DNA of 64,000 bases, taken from Candidatus Bathyarchaeia archaeon (GTDB lineage Archaea; Thermoproteota; Bathyarchaeia; Bathyarchaeales; Bathycorpusculaceae). Positions 24,228-33,488 of the stretch are shown here, piece by piece. Below the pieces are notes generated by a model, which saw nothing but the letters and a program-made list of their open reading frames with translations, was not told the origin of the DNA and did no database searches. The DNA is taken from contig JAVZEV010000001.1 in NCBI GenBank assembly GCA_038873195.1, positions 710,490-774,489 on the forward strand. Reading direction: 5' to 3'. The position numbers were made by a program, and so were the translations under genes. The stretch's first letter is position 1, and every line of letters starts with the position of its first letter.

Positions 24228-24461
24228 TTAAGAAAATGCTTCGATGTCTTCTAGAAAACATTCTTTCCATAAGAGTCTCAATGCTTCAGAAACTTGCTTT
24301 TCTTTATCGTTGTCGTCCTCGATGTTGAAAATTTCCATGCTGATGATGTTGTTACATACGTTCAATTTAAAAGAGTTGTGGAACAGAATCAAGAGAAATG
24401 TGCGTATTACAGGTTTTTGTTTGCCTGTTTCTTTGAAAATGATTACTTTATGAGGTAACAA
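24228..24461 (-). CDS. Small hypothetical protein
   Basis: 77 residues starting from TTG inside the last codons of the glycosyltransferase gene, 19 nt overlap. A hydrophobic N-terminal patch (TFLLILFHNSF) is followed by an acidic region, NIEDDNDKEKQ, and a helix SEALRLLWKECFLEDIEAF. The ribosome binding site is weak (AGGAAATG). The same-strand, overlapping position suggests an operon, but the gene is uncertain. Confidence 0.4.
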   Translation of the reverse strand: MLPHKVIIFKETGKQKPVIRTFLLILFHNSFKLNVCNNIISMEIFNIEDDNDKEKQVSEALRLLWKECFLEDIEAFS

Positions 24462-25725
24462 TCGCCATTTCCTGTGTGGTTTGTTCTTTCCCAGTGATTA
24501 GTGTTTTTCTTGGTGATTTTTGATGTTAGCAAGTCGATGAAAGCTTTCGAGCATATGAGGGTGTTATACAGAAAAGTGAAAAGTAACAGCGGAATCAATC
24601 GGTTGGTCCTGGTTCTACCATCCAAATATACGCTGGCACCTACCTCAAAAAATGGTGCAAAATTTCCGACAAAACTGTAAAGTGTAATTGGTACAAGCGT
24701 CCATTGAACGCTAAATTCTTGGGAGCATTTAAAGAAGAAAAACGGAATCCCTATGATCCACGAAAGCAAAACCCAAACTGGCATGAAATAAATGTTCAAC
24801 AAAAGCAAACCATCAATTTTCTCTCTAACTCTTAATTTATCGCTTCTCAACACGCTAAGCCAGTGCTTGAAAAAACACTGCATATGCCCTTTTGCCCATC
24901 TATATCTCTGCTTCCAGTAATCGCGCCAGTTTTCAACTGCTTCCTCATAACATTCAGCGTCATTCACATAGCAAACCTTATATCCTAAAAGATAAGCGCA
25001 AAAAGTCAAATCTGTGTCTTCAGCTAAGATTGATTCGTCCCACCCGCCTAAACGTTCCAAGAGACTATGGCGGAAACCACCTACTGTACCTCCAAATTGC
25101 GGTATTAGTCCAAGGCTTTGGCGAGCTTGTTGATCTATACGATATCCACCTATTCTTTCTAAAGCCACGAGTCTTGTTACCAGATTTTGAGGCTCGTTCA
25201 GCACTGTAACTCTGCCTTGCACTGCTCCAACTTTGGGGTCAGAGAAAACGCTTACGAGTTTTTCTATGATGTCTCTTTGTGGGTAATAGTCTGCGTCGAA
25301 GCAGAGTATAATTTCGTTTTTTGCATGTTTAAGCCCGGCATTGAGGGCTGAGGCTTTTCCGCGTCCTCCTTCATCTTTGTTTCGATGTATAACTTCAATG
25401 TAGCTGTAGACTTTTGTGTACTCATCCGCTATTCTTCCAGTTTTATCTGCTGAGGCATCATCAATAACTATTACTTGCATCTTATCTTTGGGATAAGTCA
25501 GTTCAGTTAATCTCTGAAGTAGCCTTCCAATCACCTTTTCTTCATTGCGTGCAGGAATTAGAATCGACACGCTAGGCTGGTACGTAACGCTTCCTATAGT
25601 AGTGGAGCTTCTAGGTTTTGAGTGTTTTTAAGAACTGCAAAGGTAAAAATATAGTGCCGAATAAGGTAAGTTATCGTTATAGCTGACAAAAGAAGAAATA
25701 AGGAGTCTATAATTGCGATTATCAA
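24443..25725 (-). CDS. Membrane processive glycosyltransferase (family 2, cellulose/hyaluronan synthase-like), frameshifted near 25594
   Basis: The main frame (25570 to 24443, 375 residues) has SILIPARNEE, DDASADK, FDADYYPQRD, a DESILAEDTDL-like acceptor motif and QRYRWAKGH (QxxRW), then three or four C-terminal helices. No ATG, GTG or TTG precedes GTG 25570 in that frame, although the conserved lead-in SVTYQPSV is encoded upstream of it. In another frame, TTG 25725 (GAGG 8 nt before) opens a peptide with the missing N-terminal membrane helix (IIDSLFLLLSAITITYLI) that ends at TAG 25594-25596. A -1 shift in CTACTATAG would join EAPLL to IGSVTYQP. This is a frameshift mutation, a sequence error, or slippage. 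Confidence 0.8.
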
Positions 25726-25728
25726 AGT

Positions 25729-26112
25729 TTAAACCTCTTGCTTGGAAGTACGTAGGAACGTCAAACTCATCGACCAAAATGAAACAATCCATAACGCATT
25801 CAAAAAAGGATTCAAAATGATGTATAGAACCTTAAGGAAATCACCAAAGTAAAAAGCGGAGACTGTAACGAATAAAAAGAAGATATAGTTCCAGACGAAA
25901 CAAATGGCATTACCGATTGCAAGAATGCAAAATTTTCTTTTTAATGCTCCCGATAATGGAAAAATTAAGGAGCCAAAAAGAAAATTGAATATCGCCAAGG
26001 CGACAGCAGATTCGGTATTGATGTAGGAAAAAAAGAAAAGTAGACATGAAACTATTGTACTTGCTAAAATCCCGAAGATAACATGGTTTAGTCTCGATTT
26101 GCTTTCGTTCAT
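25729..26112 (-). CDS. Four-helix membrane protein, unknown
   Basis: About 127 residues with four hydrophobic segments (VIFGILASTIVSCLLFFFS, VALAIFNFLFGSLIFPLSG, FCILAIGNAICFVWNYIFFLFV, VLYIILNPFLNALWIVSFW). No charged signature in the helices and no family recognised. ATG 26112 directly follows GGTGATAAGG. Its stop lies 3 nt before the TTG of the glycosyltransferase, and the latter's binding site lies inside its last codons, so the two are one operon. Confidence 0.7.
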   Translation of the reverse strand: MNESKSRLNHVIFGILASTIVSCLLFFFSYINTESAVALAIFNFLFGSLIFPLSGALKRKFCILAIGNAICFVWNYIFFLFVTVSAFYFGDFLKVLYIILNPFLNALWIVSFWSMSLTFLRTSKQEV

Positions 26113-26265
26113 CCTTATCACCTTTACACGGGCAAATTGGAAGTTATTTATAGAAAAATAATCTAGAAGATAATTCTAGAACCTTTTTAAAATTTGCGCA
26201 AAAACCCGCCGTCCAGAAGTAATCAGATAAAAACCTTTGCCTTTACCTATAAGAAAAATTGGACA

Positions 26266-26886
26266 TCACAAGTTCTCGTTATTCTCCAATTGCCAGAGAT
26301 TATCGATTACCATGCACAAGACTTCGAACACTTCATCTGCGTCCAAGTATTCAGTATCCAGAATTACATGGAAAGGACTGAAATCTTCTCCAAGTTTAAA
26401 ACCATAAAGCTTTTTGTAAATAGCCTTTGTTCCTCTCTCTTTAATTCGCAAAGCCTTTAAAGCTTCTTTAACACTTATCTTGTCTCTTTTCGCTATTCTT
26501 TCCGCACGCTTTTCGGGAGAAGCCTCTAACCATATTTTAAAACCTTTTTTAGCAAGCCAAGGCATCGTCCAACTATCCAAAATCACATTTCCTTGTTTTG
26601 CTAGTTCTAAAAGTTTCTCGTCAACCGCCTTATCAAACTTCGAATTTTTTTCTCTTCTTTCTAAAAAGCGCAATCCCTCACGGCTTTCCCACCAACCGCG
26701 TTTCAAAATTCGATAACCTTCCTCTTCAGCAAGCATTTTTAGTGCATCTCCACCAGAATAATATTTTAACCCATACTTTTCAGCGAGTCTTCTTGCCAAA
26801 GTGCTTTTTCCACTTCCTGCCATTCCACTGATGCAAAGAACTATGGATTTTCCACTTTTCTTCTCTAGTTTTTTGTTTGCGGCCAT
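26266..26886 (-). CDS. cmk: Archaeal-type cytidylate kinase
   Basis: 206 residues with a P-loop GMAGSGKSTLARRLA (about 21-35), YSGGDALKMLAEEEG, ILDSWTMPWL and a lid RIAKRDKISVKEALKALRIKERG. This is the archaeal CMP kinase form with the short NMP-binding region. It phosphorylates CMP and dCMP. It is the last gene of the leftward ribosomal-protein run, following eL34 as in other archaea; the cbf5 and eL14 genes that often follow are not here. Confidence 0.93.
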   Translation of the reverse strand: MAANKKLEKKSGKSIVLCISGMAGSGKSTLARRLAEKYGLKYYSGGDALKMLAEEEGYRILKRGWWESREGLRFLERREKNSKFDKAVDEKLLELAKQGNVILDSWTMPWLAKKGFKIWLEASPEKRAERIAKRDKISVKEALKALRIKERGTKAIYKKLYGFKLGEDFSPFHVILDTEYLDADEVFEVLCMVIDNLWQLENNENL

Positions 26887-26908
26887 TGTTTTTCTCCAGA
26901 AAGTGTTG

Positions 26909-27178
26909 TTAAACGGTTCTTGCAGCTTGCCTTATAGCCTTTCTTACACAGTTAGTGCAGACTTGTCCACCGTAGAGCCGCCAAATTCTTCTTTTGCTTC
27001 TGTTAAGCTTACGTATTTCTACAGTTGCCATACGTGATATTCCACCTAAGGGTCGACTACATAAAGAGCATGATGCTACAGATGGAGCAGTTTTTATGTA
27101 GTGTATTCTACTTTTACCGCCTGGCACTGCCGCTTTTAATTTTCTTTTGCTTCTCGCACGTAAATGAGGTTGAGGCAT
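26909..27178 (-). CDS. rpl34e: Ribosomal protein eL34
   Basis: 89 residues with the MPQPHLRARSKRKLKAAVPGG basic start and a zinc-binding set CSLCSRPL ... CTNC (two CxxC pairs). A protein of the large ribosomal subunit in archaea and eukaryotes. Located between the EMC3-like gene and cmk, the standard archaeal neighbourhood. Confidence 0.95.
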   Translation of the reverse strand: MPQPHLRARSKRKLKAAVPGGKSRIHYIKTAPSVASCSLCSRPLGGISRMATVEIRKLNRSKRRIWRLYGGQVCTNCVRKAIRQAARTV

Positions 27179-27192
27179 GATGCTTCACTTCC

Positions 27193-27666
27193 TTATTCTA
27201 TAGGTATAATACCTAAAACGCGCGATGAAATAGTTCCAAAAGCAAATGAACAGATAAAGTACCACCAAAATAGGTCTATCTTTCCAATGCCCGGAATAAT
27301 TGCTACGGCGTTACCAGCGTATGCGGGTCCAAGCACAAACCACCAAACAAAGATGTAAGAGAAAGAAAGAACAAATAGAACAAGCTGGGGTCTAGCCATT
27401 TTTTTCTGCATGCTAAGAATTTCTGACTCTTTCTTCTTCAATTTCTCAAGCAACTTCTTATCTTGTGTGCGCAATGCTTGTGTGCTCAAGGCGCGATGTT
27501 CAGCTATTTCCTTCTGCATTGCTCTATATTGTTCCCAACCAACAAGTTTAGCTATGAGAAAGCGGTTGATGGAGGAATTGATAAGTGAAATGGTTACACA
27601 AATACACATGATTATTATTGTGGCTCCAGGCGCCTCTGGCATTGACAACCATTCAATGAAGTTCAT
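27193..27666 (-). CDS. EMC3/TMCO1 family membrane insertase subunit (DUF106)
   Basis: 157 residues. One N-terminal helix (GATIIIMCICVTISLINSSI), a charged coiled-coil (about 45-88, MQKEIAEHRALSTQALRTQDKKLLEKLKKKESEILSMQKK), then two C-terminal helices. This is the Oxa1-superfamily layout of the archaeal DUF106 proteins related to EMC3, TMCO1 and Get1. It likely works with SecY, encoded just upstream on the same strand. The adenylate kinase gene that often sits between secY and this gene is absent. Confidence 0.92.
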   Translation of the reverse strand: MNFIEWLSMPEAPGATIIIMCICVTISLINSSINRFLIAKLVGWEQYRAMQKEIAEHRALSTQALRTQDKKLLEKLKKKESEILSMQKKMARPQLVLFVLSFSYIFVWWFVLGPAYAGNAVAIIPGIGKIDLFWWYFICSFAFGTISSRVLGIIPIE

Positions 27667-27778
27667 TCGTCATCCTCACGTTCTTTAAGTTTCACATCTC
27701 ACCTCTTTTGTTTACCTTTTTCATTAATAACTATTTTTATTAAAACGTCTTAAAGAAACATTATAGTCACTATTTGGT

Positions 27779-29191
27779 CTATTCTCCAAAGATTCGTCTG
27801 AAAGCAGGATACATTTCTGAGGCTCTTTCCTGCATCAATATTTCATAATATTGGTAAATTATGCCAACGGAAAGCAAAATACCCATTCCAGAACCGAAAA
27901 CTCCAAAAAAGTCCGTAATGCCAGCAATCAATGCTACGATTATTCCGCCAAGTACTGTGACTGTTGGAATATAACGTTTAAGAATGGATTCTACAGCTTT
28001 TCCTGAGCGTCTGTATCCAGGAATTTGCATGCCAGCGTCAACAAGCTGCTTAGATACTGTGGAGGGCCCTAGACCGCCGACTTCAAGCCATGTAAGTGAG
28101 AAAACAATACAAAAAGCAACGAGGATTCCAAGATATCCCACAGCCCTAAGTGGGTCTGCCATGACCTGGTCTAAACTGCGAGGAGAAGTCACATAGTACA
28201 CAAGACCTCCGGCTGGTTGAGGTCTGTTATTTACAATTTTATACATTCCTAGAAGGTTGAGCCATGGGTTTGTGTTATTTGGGTTAAACATACTCCAGAA
28301 GATTTGAGAAAACAAGTATATATTTGCGAAGAGGGCGGATGCAAAGATTACTGGAAGGTTGGACACGTAGAGAAGCTTTATTGGATATCTGCTGCGGAAG
28401 CCTCGGTAGCCAGCGTATGATAAAGGTAGCTCAACTCTTACACCTTCCATATAAATTATAATTAGAAAAGCCGCAATTGTAGCTATGAAACCGATTATGG
28501 AAGGATTTCCTCCTCTAATTAAGAGACCTCCTACTGATTGTCCGCTTGCCAAAGTCTGTGTTAAGGCTACGAAGAAACCGCGAGCACCAAATTCATCTAA
28601 AGGAATTAGTGCAAAACTGTCCCAAAATATTACTTGAGCCACTCCGGCCATTATGAAAAGGCTTATTCCGCTGCCGAATCCCCATCCTTTTTGGAGAAGC
28701 TCATCCAGAAGTAGAATAATTATTCCTGCTGCTATAAGCTGTAGAAAAACTATTACAGCCGTCGGGCCTGACAATGCGCCATACATTCCGCCAAGTATAT
28801 ATGCGGAAGCTTGGACGCCTGTAAGAACTATTGAAAACACTTTGCTGGCTGTGGTGAATAAGCTTCTGTCTTCGGGGTTTGACATGTCGCATTCTATCAT
28901 GGCAGAGCCTACTAGAAGTTGCAATATTAAACCCGCCGTGACTATGGGGCCTATGCCGAGCTCCATAAGAGTGCCGCTATGAGAAGCAAAGATTACACGA
29001 AGAGCTGCAAGTTCTGGCGCTTGCCCAGAAGGAATACCGTACAACGGAACTTCAGACATGACCAAATAGACTATTAGAACGAGCGCTGTCCAGAAAAGTT
29101 TCTCGTTAAAACGCACCTTTCGCTCCGGGGCCTTAATTTCTGGAATAATCCTTGCAATTGGTTTGAAAAGGTTTAGAAATCTGCCTGCCAT
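27779..29191 (-). CDS. secY: Preprotein translocase subunit SecY
   Basis: 470 residues with ten membrane helices and the SecY hallmarks: PLYGIPSG plug region, LGIGPIVTAGLILQLLVGS, LLDELLQKGWGFGSGISLFI and a PGYRRSGKAVESILKRYIP C-terminal region. It forms the Sec61alpha-type protein channel. The gene follows uL15 by 10 nt in the leftward ribosomal operon. Confidence 0.97.
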   Translation of the reverse strand: MAGRFLNLFKPIARIIPEIKAPERKVRFNEKLFWTALVLIVYLVMSEVPLYGIPSGQAPELAALRVIFASHSGTLMELGIGPIVTAGLILQLLVGSAMIECDMSNPEDRSLFTTASKVFSIVLTGVQASAYILGGMYGALSGPTAVIVFLQLIAAGIIILLLDELLQKGWGFGSGISLFIMAGVAQVIFWDSFALIPLDEFGARGFFVALTQTLASGQSVGGLLIRGGNPSIIGFIATIAAFLIIIYMEGVRVELPLSYAGYRGFRSRYPIKLLYVSNLPVIFASALFANIYLFSQIFWSMFNPNNTNPWLNLLGMYKIVNNRPQPAGGLVYYVTSPRSLDQVMADPLRAVGYLGILVAFCIVFSLTWLEVGGLGPSTVSKQLVDAGMQIPGYRRSGKAVESILKRYIPTVTVLGGIIVALIAGITDFFGVFGSGMGILLSVGIIYQYYEILMQERASEMYPAFRRIFGE

Positions 29192-29201
29192 GTACTAGCA
29201 A

Positions 29202-29642
29202 CTACTCCTGTGGTTCTACAGCCTCCATTTGAACCTCTCCACCGGCTTTCTTTATTTTTTCTGCGGCGGATTTGGAGCAAGAGGAGACTTTGATGATAAG
29301 TGGTTTTGTGACTTTGCCGGTGCCGAGAAGTTTAGTATAACCCATATTTTCTAAATCTATCAAAATTTTACCTTTTTCTTTACTTGTTGACATTTTTTCG
29401 GCTATTTCGTCAAGTTTTCCAACATTTATTATATTTTCTTTTTGTCTGAGGCTCTTAGGAGAAGTGAACCCTTTTTTCTCGAAATAGTCTGGTTCGTATC
29501 TTATAACGTATGACCAGCCGTGTTTGTGCCGTCCAGCTTTGCGGTAGCCTTTGGACCCGGATTTTCTATGCTGTCCTACTCTGCCGTAGCCTTGAGTTCT
29601 GGAACCGCGTTTTTTCCTGATTTTTCTGAGTTTATGCGGCAT
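29202..29642 (-). CDS. rpl15: Ribosomal protein uL15
   Basis: 146 residues; the basic N-terminus MPHKLRKIRKKRGSRTQGYGRVGQHRKSG and the C-terminal VTKPLIIKVSSCSKSAAEKIKKAGG are family-typical. Large-subunit protein. It starts 5 nt after the stop of the Hsp20 gene. Confidence 0.96.
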   Translation of the reverse strand: MPHKLRKIRKKRGSRTQGYGRVGQHRKSGSKGYRKAGRHKHGWSYVIRYEPDYFEKKGFTSPKSLRQKENIINVGKLDEIAEKMSTSKEKGKILIDLENMGYTKLLGTGKVTKPLIIKVSSCSKSAAEKIKKAGGEVQMEAVEPQE

Positions 29643-29647
29643 TTTCT

Positions 29648-30133
29648 TTAACCAGCCAGCTTATCTATCGCTTTTTCTTCAACATCTTTTTTTAGTCGGA
29701 TTTCGAGCACACCGTTCTTATATTTCGTGTGTATTTTGTCTGGAATCACTCTTTTAGGAAGATTTAAACTTTTATAGTATTTGCGTTCTGGACTTTCTGC
29801 GGATAAGGTTAATTTTTGGTTTTTCACGTGAATTTTCAGATTTTCTTTATTGAATCCCGTGAACTCGGTGACGACAATAATTTCATCGTTTTCTTCAAGA
29901 ATGTCTATAAGAGGTTTAGGTTCTCTCCATGCTCTTTCTATACGCGCCTTAGGCATTTTGAACGTGTAGAGATGAGCTTGCCTTTTAACCCTCAAGTTCC
30001 TAATTGGAAGCATTTGACGGGGTTTTCTGCTTCTAGTTTGATTTGCATTTTTTAAAATGTCTAGCCATTTTGAATGCTTTTTACTTCTTCGCCATTTCGC
30101 GCTCAATCTCACTTTCTCCTCAACGGAACGCAT
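29648..30133 (-). CDS. Hsp20/alpha-crystallin family protein inside the ribosomal-protein operon
   Basis: 161 residues. The C-terminal 90 residues form an alpha-crystallin domain: PLIDILEENDEIIVVTEFTGF, ENLKIHVKNQKLTLSA, YYKSLNLPKRVIPDKIHTKYKNGVLEIRLKK, including the NGVLEI signature. The first 60 residues are unusually basic (SAKWRRSKKHSKWLDIL, NQTRSRKPRQ), unlike ordinary small heat-shock proteins and more like a ribosome- or RNA-binding extension. It lies between uL30 (46 nt) and uL15 (5 nt) on the same strand. A chaperone role tied to ribosome assembly or nascent chains is inferred. Confidence 0.88.
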   Translation of the reverse strand: MRSVEEKVRLSAKWRRSKKHSKWLDILKNANQTRSRKPRQMLPIRNLRVKRQAHLYTFKMPKARIERAWREPKPLIDILEENDEIIVVTEFTGFNKENLKIHVKNQKLTLSAESPERKYYKSLNLPKRVIPDKIHTKYKNGVLEIRLKKDVEEKAIDKLAG

Positions 30134-30178
30134 CTCAAAAGTAGCTCCAAAGTATCTATAAAATGTATCGCAAAAGGC

Positions 30179-30667
30179 TTATATCATTCTCTTTATCAGT
30201 TCGTTGATTTTTTCTCCGCGATAGCCTAGCTCGCCACCTACCTTATAGCTTCTTTTTATTTTTCTTTTGAAGCCCTTGGTTGGTGGATGTAGCTTAAATA
30301 CTGGTTGTATATTTGGCAGCTTCCAATATTCAACGCGACCATTGAAAACTGATTCTGCAAGTTCTTCAAGAGACTTGTAACCAGTCTTTTGTGCATATTC
30401 ATCCGTTAGTTTTTTGTTTCCGAGAAGCTTTCCCTTCTCTTTTATCAGCATGTTTACAGTTTCTTGGGTAGCTTCGCCCCATGTTATGAAGTTTTGCGCT
30501 GTGGTTAGCATTCCAAGAAAGGATGGGCGGTCATCAATTAAAACTGCATAATTATTTCTTGTTAAGTGTAGCATTTGCAAGGTTTCCCTAACTTCTAGCG
30601 GAGCGCTAATTGTTCCGCGAATTCTCACGGCTATGATGCATTTTCGTCCCTTTTTTTCTTCCGCCAC
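30179..30667 (-). CDS. rpl30: Ribosomal protein uL30
   Basis: 162 residues, the long archaeal/eukaryotic form. IIAVRIRGTISAPLEVRETLQML at the start is the uL30 core and PPTKGFKRKIKRSYKVGGELGYRG is the C-terminal extension. Directly abuts the uS5 gene. Confidence 0.95.
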   Translation of the reverse strand: MAEEKKGRKCIIAVRIRGTISAPLEVRETLQMLHLTRNNYAVLIDDRPSFLGMLTTAQNFITWGEATQETVNMLIKEKGKLLGNKKLTDEYAQKTGYKSLEELAESVFNGRVEYWKLPNIQPVFKLHPPTKGFKRKIKRSYKVGGELGYRGEKINELIKRMI

Positions 30668-31321
30668 TTATTTCACCCAATCCACTGGAGTTATTAGGCT
30701 GTAAGTTTTCTTCAACGCATCAAAAACAGCGTAAGCAAAAGAGGGAATAGTTCTTGTTGCACCATAACTTCTGGTCCAACAGTCTTTTATTCCCGCTAGG
30801 CTGAGAACTATTTTCGCAACTTCGCTTGCCACTAGTCCTAAACCTCGAGGACCAGGAACGATAACTATAGTTACTGCGCCAGTTTTTCCTTTAACTTGGA
30901 AAGGTATTGAGTGGGGTTTTCCGCATCCGCATTCCCAGCTTCCACATCCTCTTCTGACTGGAACGAGGTTTAAGCGAGCTTGGGCTGCGGCTTTTTCTAT
31001 GGCGGTTCGAACCTGGCTTGCTTTCCCGGAGCCTAAACCTATGTAGCCGTCTCTGTTTCCAACGGCGACTATGGCTTTAAATCTTGATTTTTCACCGGCG
31101 TCTGTTTGTTTTTGAACGAGGTTTATGTTTATGACTTCTTCTTGCAGGTCTGGAAGTAATGCGTCCACAATCTGTGGCTCGCGTATTTGGAAGCCGCCCA
31201 TAAAAACTTCTTCGATAGACGCTATTCTGCCTTCTTGAATCATTTTTCCAAGACGGGTTTTAGGAACCCATTGCTCAAGATTCCCTGAAGACTGTTGCCT
31301 TTCTCTTTGTCTTTGTGTCAA
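30668..31321 (-). CDS. rps5: Ribosomal protein uS5
   Basis: 217 residues with the double-stranded RNA-binding part ([24 protein letters not shown]) and the C-terminal domain ([26 protein letters not shown]). Small-subunit protein involved in decoding accuracy. The TTG start overlaps the uL18 stop (TTGA). Confidence 0.96.
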   Translation of the reverse strand: MTQRQRERQQSSGNLEQWVPKTRLGKMIQEGRIASIEEVFMGGFQIREPQIVDALLPDLQEEVININLVQKQTDAGEKSRFKAIVAVGNRDGYIGLGSGKASQVRTAIEKAAAQARLNLVPVRRGCGSWECGCGKPHSIPFQVKGKTGAVTIVIVPGPRGLGLVASEVAKIVLSLAGIKDCWTRSYGATRTIPSFAYAVFDALKKTYSLITPVDWVK

Positions 31322-31926
31322 GTCTTTTTACCTCCACTTTTAAATGCGGCAATTATGTCCGCTTTAACTTTCGCAAAATGTTCAGGAAGTTTTTCTGGCG
31401 AAAGTTTGTGTTCCAGATATTTCGAGAATCTAGACTGATAAACTTCTGGATTGAATGTTAAACTTTCTGCGTATTCTGCAATGTGTATGCCTTTTATTCT
31501 TTTGTCGTCCGGCAATTTTTCTTCCTCGTGTGGAATGGCTATTCCAGCGTCGAGAGCTCCTTTTAGAACGGCAAAAATTCTTGCGCCTTTAGAAGGCGTG
31601 TGCAGTCCTATGTCTAGAATTGTTTCTTCTATGCCTTGTGCTTTGGCTTTCAGTCCGCAGAGAAGCCCAGTTAGATAGGCTGCGGGCAAGTTTCCTCTTG
31701 GGGCTGTCCATCCGTAGTTTTTGGTTAGTTCTTTGCTGTGTGCTGAAACTAGAACTTCATCACCGTTAGGTTTTGCTATTATTATTTGCGCGACCATGTT
31801 TTGGAGAGTGCCACGGGCGACAAGCCGAGGCTTTCCGGAAAGGATTAGAGCTTTCCTTGTTTTATATTCTGTTTTTCCTTCTCTTCTTCGCCTAAATGGA
31901 ACACAATAACGCGAGTCTTTAGCCAT
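31318..31926 (-). CDS. rpl18: Ribosomal protein uL18
   Basis: About 202 residues. [37 protein letters not shown] and [13 protein letters not shown] are typical of archaeal uL18, which binds 5S rRNA. Start ATG 31926 has GGAGG 8 nt upstream, and its ATG overlaps the eL19 stop (TAATG); the in-frame codon at 31941 is inside the binding site and is not used. Confidence 0.95.
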   Translation of the reverse strand: MAKDSRYCVPFRRRREGKTEYKTRKALILSGKPRLVARGTLQNMVAQIIIAKPNGDEVLVSAHSKELTKNYGWTAPRGNLPAAYLTGLLCGLKAKAQGIEETILDIGLHTPSKGARIFAVLKGALDAGIAIPHEEEKLPDDKRIKGIHIAEYAESLTFNPEVYQSRFSKYLEHKLSPEKLPEHFAKVKADIIAAFKSGGKKT

Positions 31927-32378
31927 TAACGTTTCCTCCAAAGTTCTTGTGCTTTTAGATAGCGTTCTAAATCAGCAACTGACTCGAATCTTCCGCTGCT
32001 TGCCATTTTGTAGAGTTTTCGATAAGTATCTTCAGTGATGATCTTTTTCTCCTTTAATTCACGAAGTCTTTTTCTCAAAGCCCTAATCTTGTTCATCCAA
32101 GCTTCTTTTCTAGAGATTTTAGCATGCGCTGAACCTGTCGCGCTGCCTGGTCCGCGGCGTCGTCCTTTCTTTTTCTTTTCATGCAGAACTCGTGCTCTTG
32201 CGCGGCTTACACCTTTTTCAGGAAGAGGCTGGATAACTCCTTCGTGGACTAGTTTTCGAATTTCTTCACGTGTTATTGCAGCTTCCACATCGTCTATTCT
32301 TTCGGGGTCTATCCAGACGCGGTTTTGTCCAATTTTCAGTATTTGAGCAGCAAGACGTCGTTGACTTTTGAGACTCAT
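31926..32378 (-). CDS. rpl19e: Ribosomal protein eL19
   Basis: 150 residues: [40 protein letters not shown], then the basic helix [26 protein letters not shown]. Archaeal/eukaryotic large-subunit protein. Its ATG overlaps the eL32 stop. Confidence 0.96.
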   Translation of the reverse strand: MSLKSQRRLAAQILKIGQNRVWIDPERIDDVEAAITREEIRKLVHEGVIQPLPEKGVSRARARVLHEKKKKGRRRGPGSATGSAHAKISRKEAWMNKIRALRKRLRELKEKKIITEDTYRKLYKMASSGRFESVADLERYLKAQELWRKR

Positions 32379-32929
32379 TGCTTTTCTACCGTCCTTTTGC
32401 TTTTACGCGTTTTTTCTCGCTTGCGTTTCGGCTTCTCGGTCTTTTTCTTTTCTTCAGCTTCTTTCTCTTCCTCAAGAGCCTCCTCTTTTTCCATTTCTTC
32501 CTTTTCTTCCGCTTCTTCTGTCACTTTTTCCTCTTTAACTTCTTCTTTGACCTCTTTAAGGTTCAAAATTGTTATCTTCTTTTTTCTTGCTTCAACAAGA
32601 ATTCTTGCGCGCTTTCTTTTACCAACAGTATGCGCAATTCTAATAGCTTGCGTTTTAGGGTCAATTTCTTTAAGATCTTCTGTATTGTAAACTAGGACTT
32701 CCTTGTAGCCGGAGGGGTGAAGCCCCCGTGCCGCTTTTGGTCCTCTATACCCAACGTTTACAGTGGCGGGCCATCCTTTGACTTTTTTCCGCATTTTGTT
32801 ATCGATACCTTTTGGTTTGCGCCAGTTTTCCTTTAGGCGTATGTACCGCCAACTTTCTTGTCTTACAAAGGCGGGTTTCTTCTTTTTTATACGTTCTCTG
32901 AGTTTCAAGGTTTTTTCTGGTGCCGCCAT
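32375..32929 (-). CDS. rpl32e: Ribosomal protein eL32 with a long charged C-terminal tail
   Basis: 184 residues. The core (residues 1-128: RQESWRYIRLKENWRKPKGIDNKMR, GYRGPKAARGLHPSG, TQAIRIAHTVGKRKRARI) is eL32. Residues 129-184 are almost only Glu and Lys, first acidic then basic (KPKRKREKTRKSKR). The tail is longer than in most archaeal eL32 proteins as I know them. Confidence 0.95.
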   Translation of the reverse strand: MAAPEKTLKLRERIKKKKPAFVRQESWRYIRLKENWRKPKGIDNKMRKKVKGWPATVNVGYRGPKAARGLHPSGYKEVLVYNTEDLKEIDPKTQAIRIAHTVGKRKRARILVEARKKKITILNLKEVKEEVKEEKVTEEAEEKEEMEKEEALEEEKEAEEKKKTEKPKRKREKTRKSKRTVEKQ

Positions 32930-32931
32930 TT

Positions 32932-33474
32932 TTACATTCCCTCGCTTCGTTCATACACGTATATGCCGTCTAAGAAAACCCGTGGGTCTTTTCTTTTCAC
33001 TTTAGTTGCTTGTTCTATGTTTGCTGCTGTTTGGCTTACGTCTTCAAGGTTTATGCCCTGAACAATCACATCTTCGCTTTGAACTTTAACTTGAGCGTCG
33101 CCTACAATTTTGGCTTTTCTAGAGCCTCGTTCTCCCGTGAAATTCTCGATTAGTACGGTTTTTCCTTGAACTTTGACTGATATTGGAAAGTGTGAGAAAA
33201 CTATTTTGAGTTTGTATGTGAAGCCTTTTCTAACTCCGGTTATCATGTTTTGAATGTGCGAGTAAACGGTGCCTACGAGGGCTGTTTCTTTTTTGCGTGG
33301 CCATTTAGCCCAAACGCGGATGGTTTTGCCATTGAGCTCAATGGATACTGGCGCATGCGAAAAGTCACATGTTAATGTTCCTTTTGCGCCCTTGAGTGTG
33401 ACCTTCCTACCTTCCACTGTAGCTTCCACATCATCCGGAATTTGAATACTTCTTGAGACTTCAACCATCCGCAT
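32932..33474 (-). CDS. rpl6: Ribosomal protein uL6
   Basis: 180 residues with two uL6 repeats: IQIPDDVEATVEGRKVTLKGAKGTL, and in the second half GFTYKLKIVFSHFPISVKVQGKTVLIENFTGE, ending RKDPRVFLDGIYVYER. Binds 23S rRNA near the factor-binding site. The first ATG has GGTG 7 nt upstream. Confidence 0.96.
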   Translation of the reverse strand: MRMVEVSRSIQIPDDVEATVEGRKVTLKGAKGTLTCDFSHAPVSIELNGKTIRVWAKWPRKKETALVGTVYSHIQNMITGVRKGFTYKLKIVFSHFPISVKVQGKTVLIENFTGERGSRKAKIVGDAQVKVQSEDVIVQGINLEDVSQTAANIEQATKVKRKDPRVFLDGIYVYERSEGM

Positions 33475-33488
33475 TTCAAGACACCTTT

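Noticed and set aside
32325-32695. Rightward Ser/Phe-rich frames opposite eL32
   Set aside because: Direct antisense reading of the Lys/Glu tail codons.
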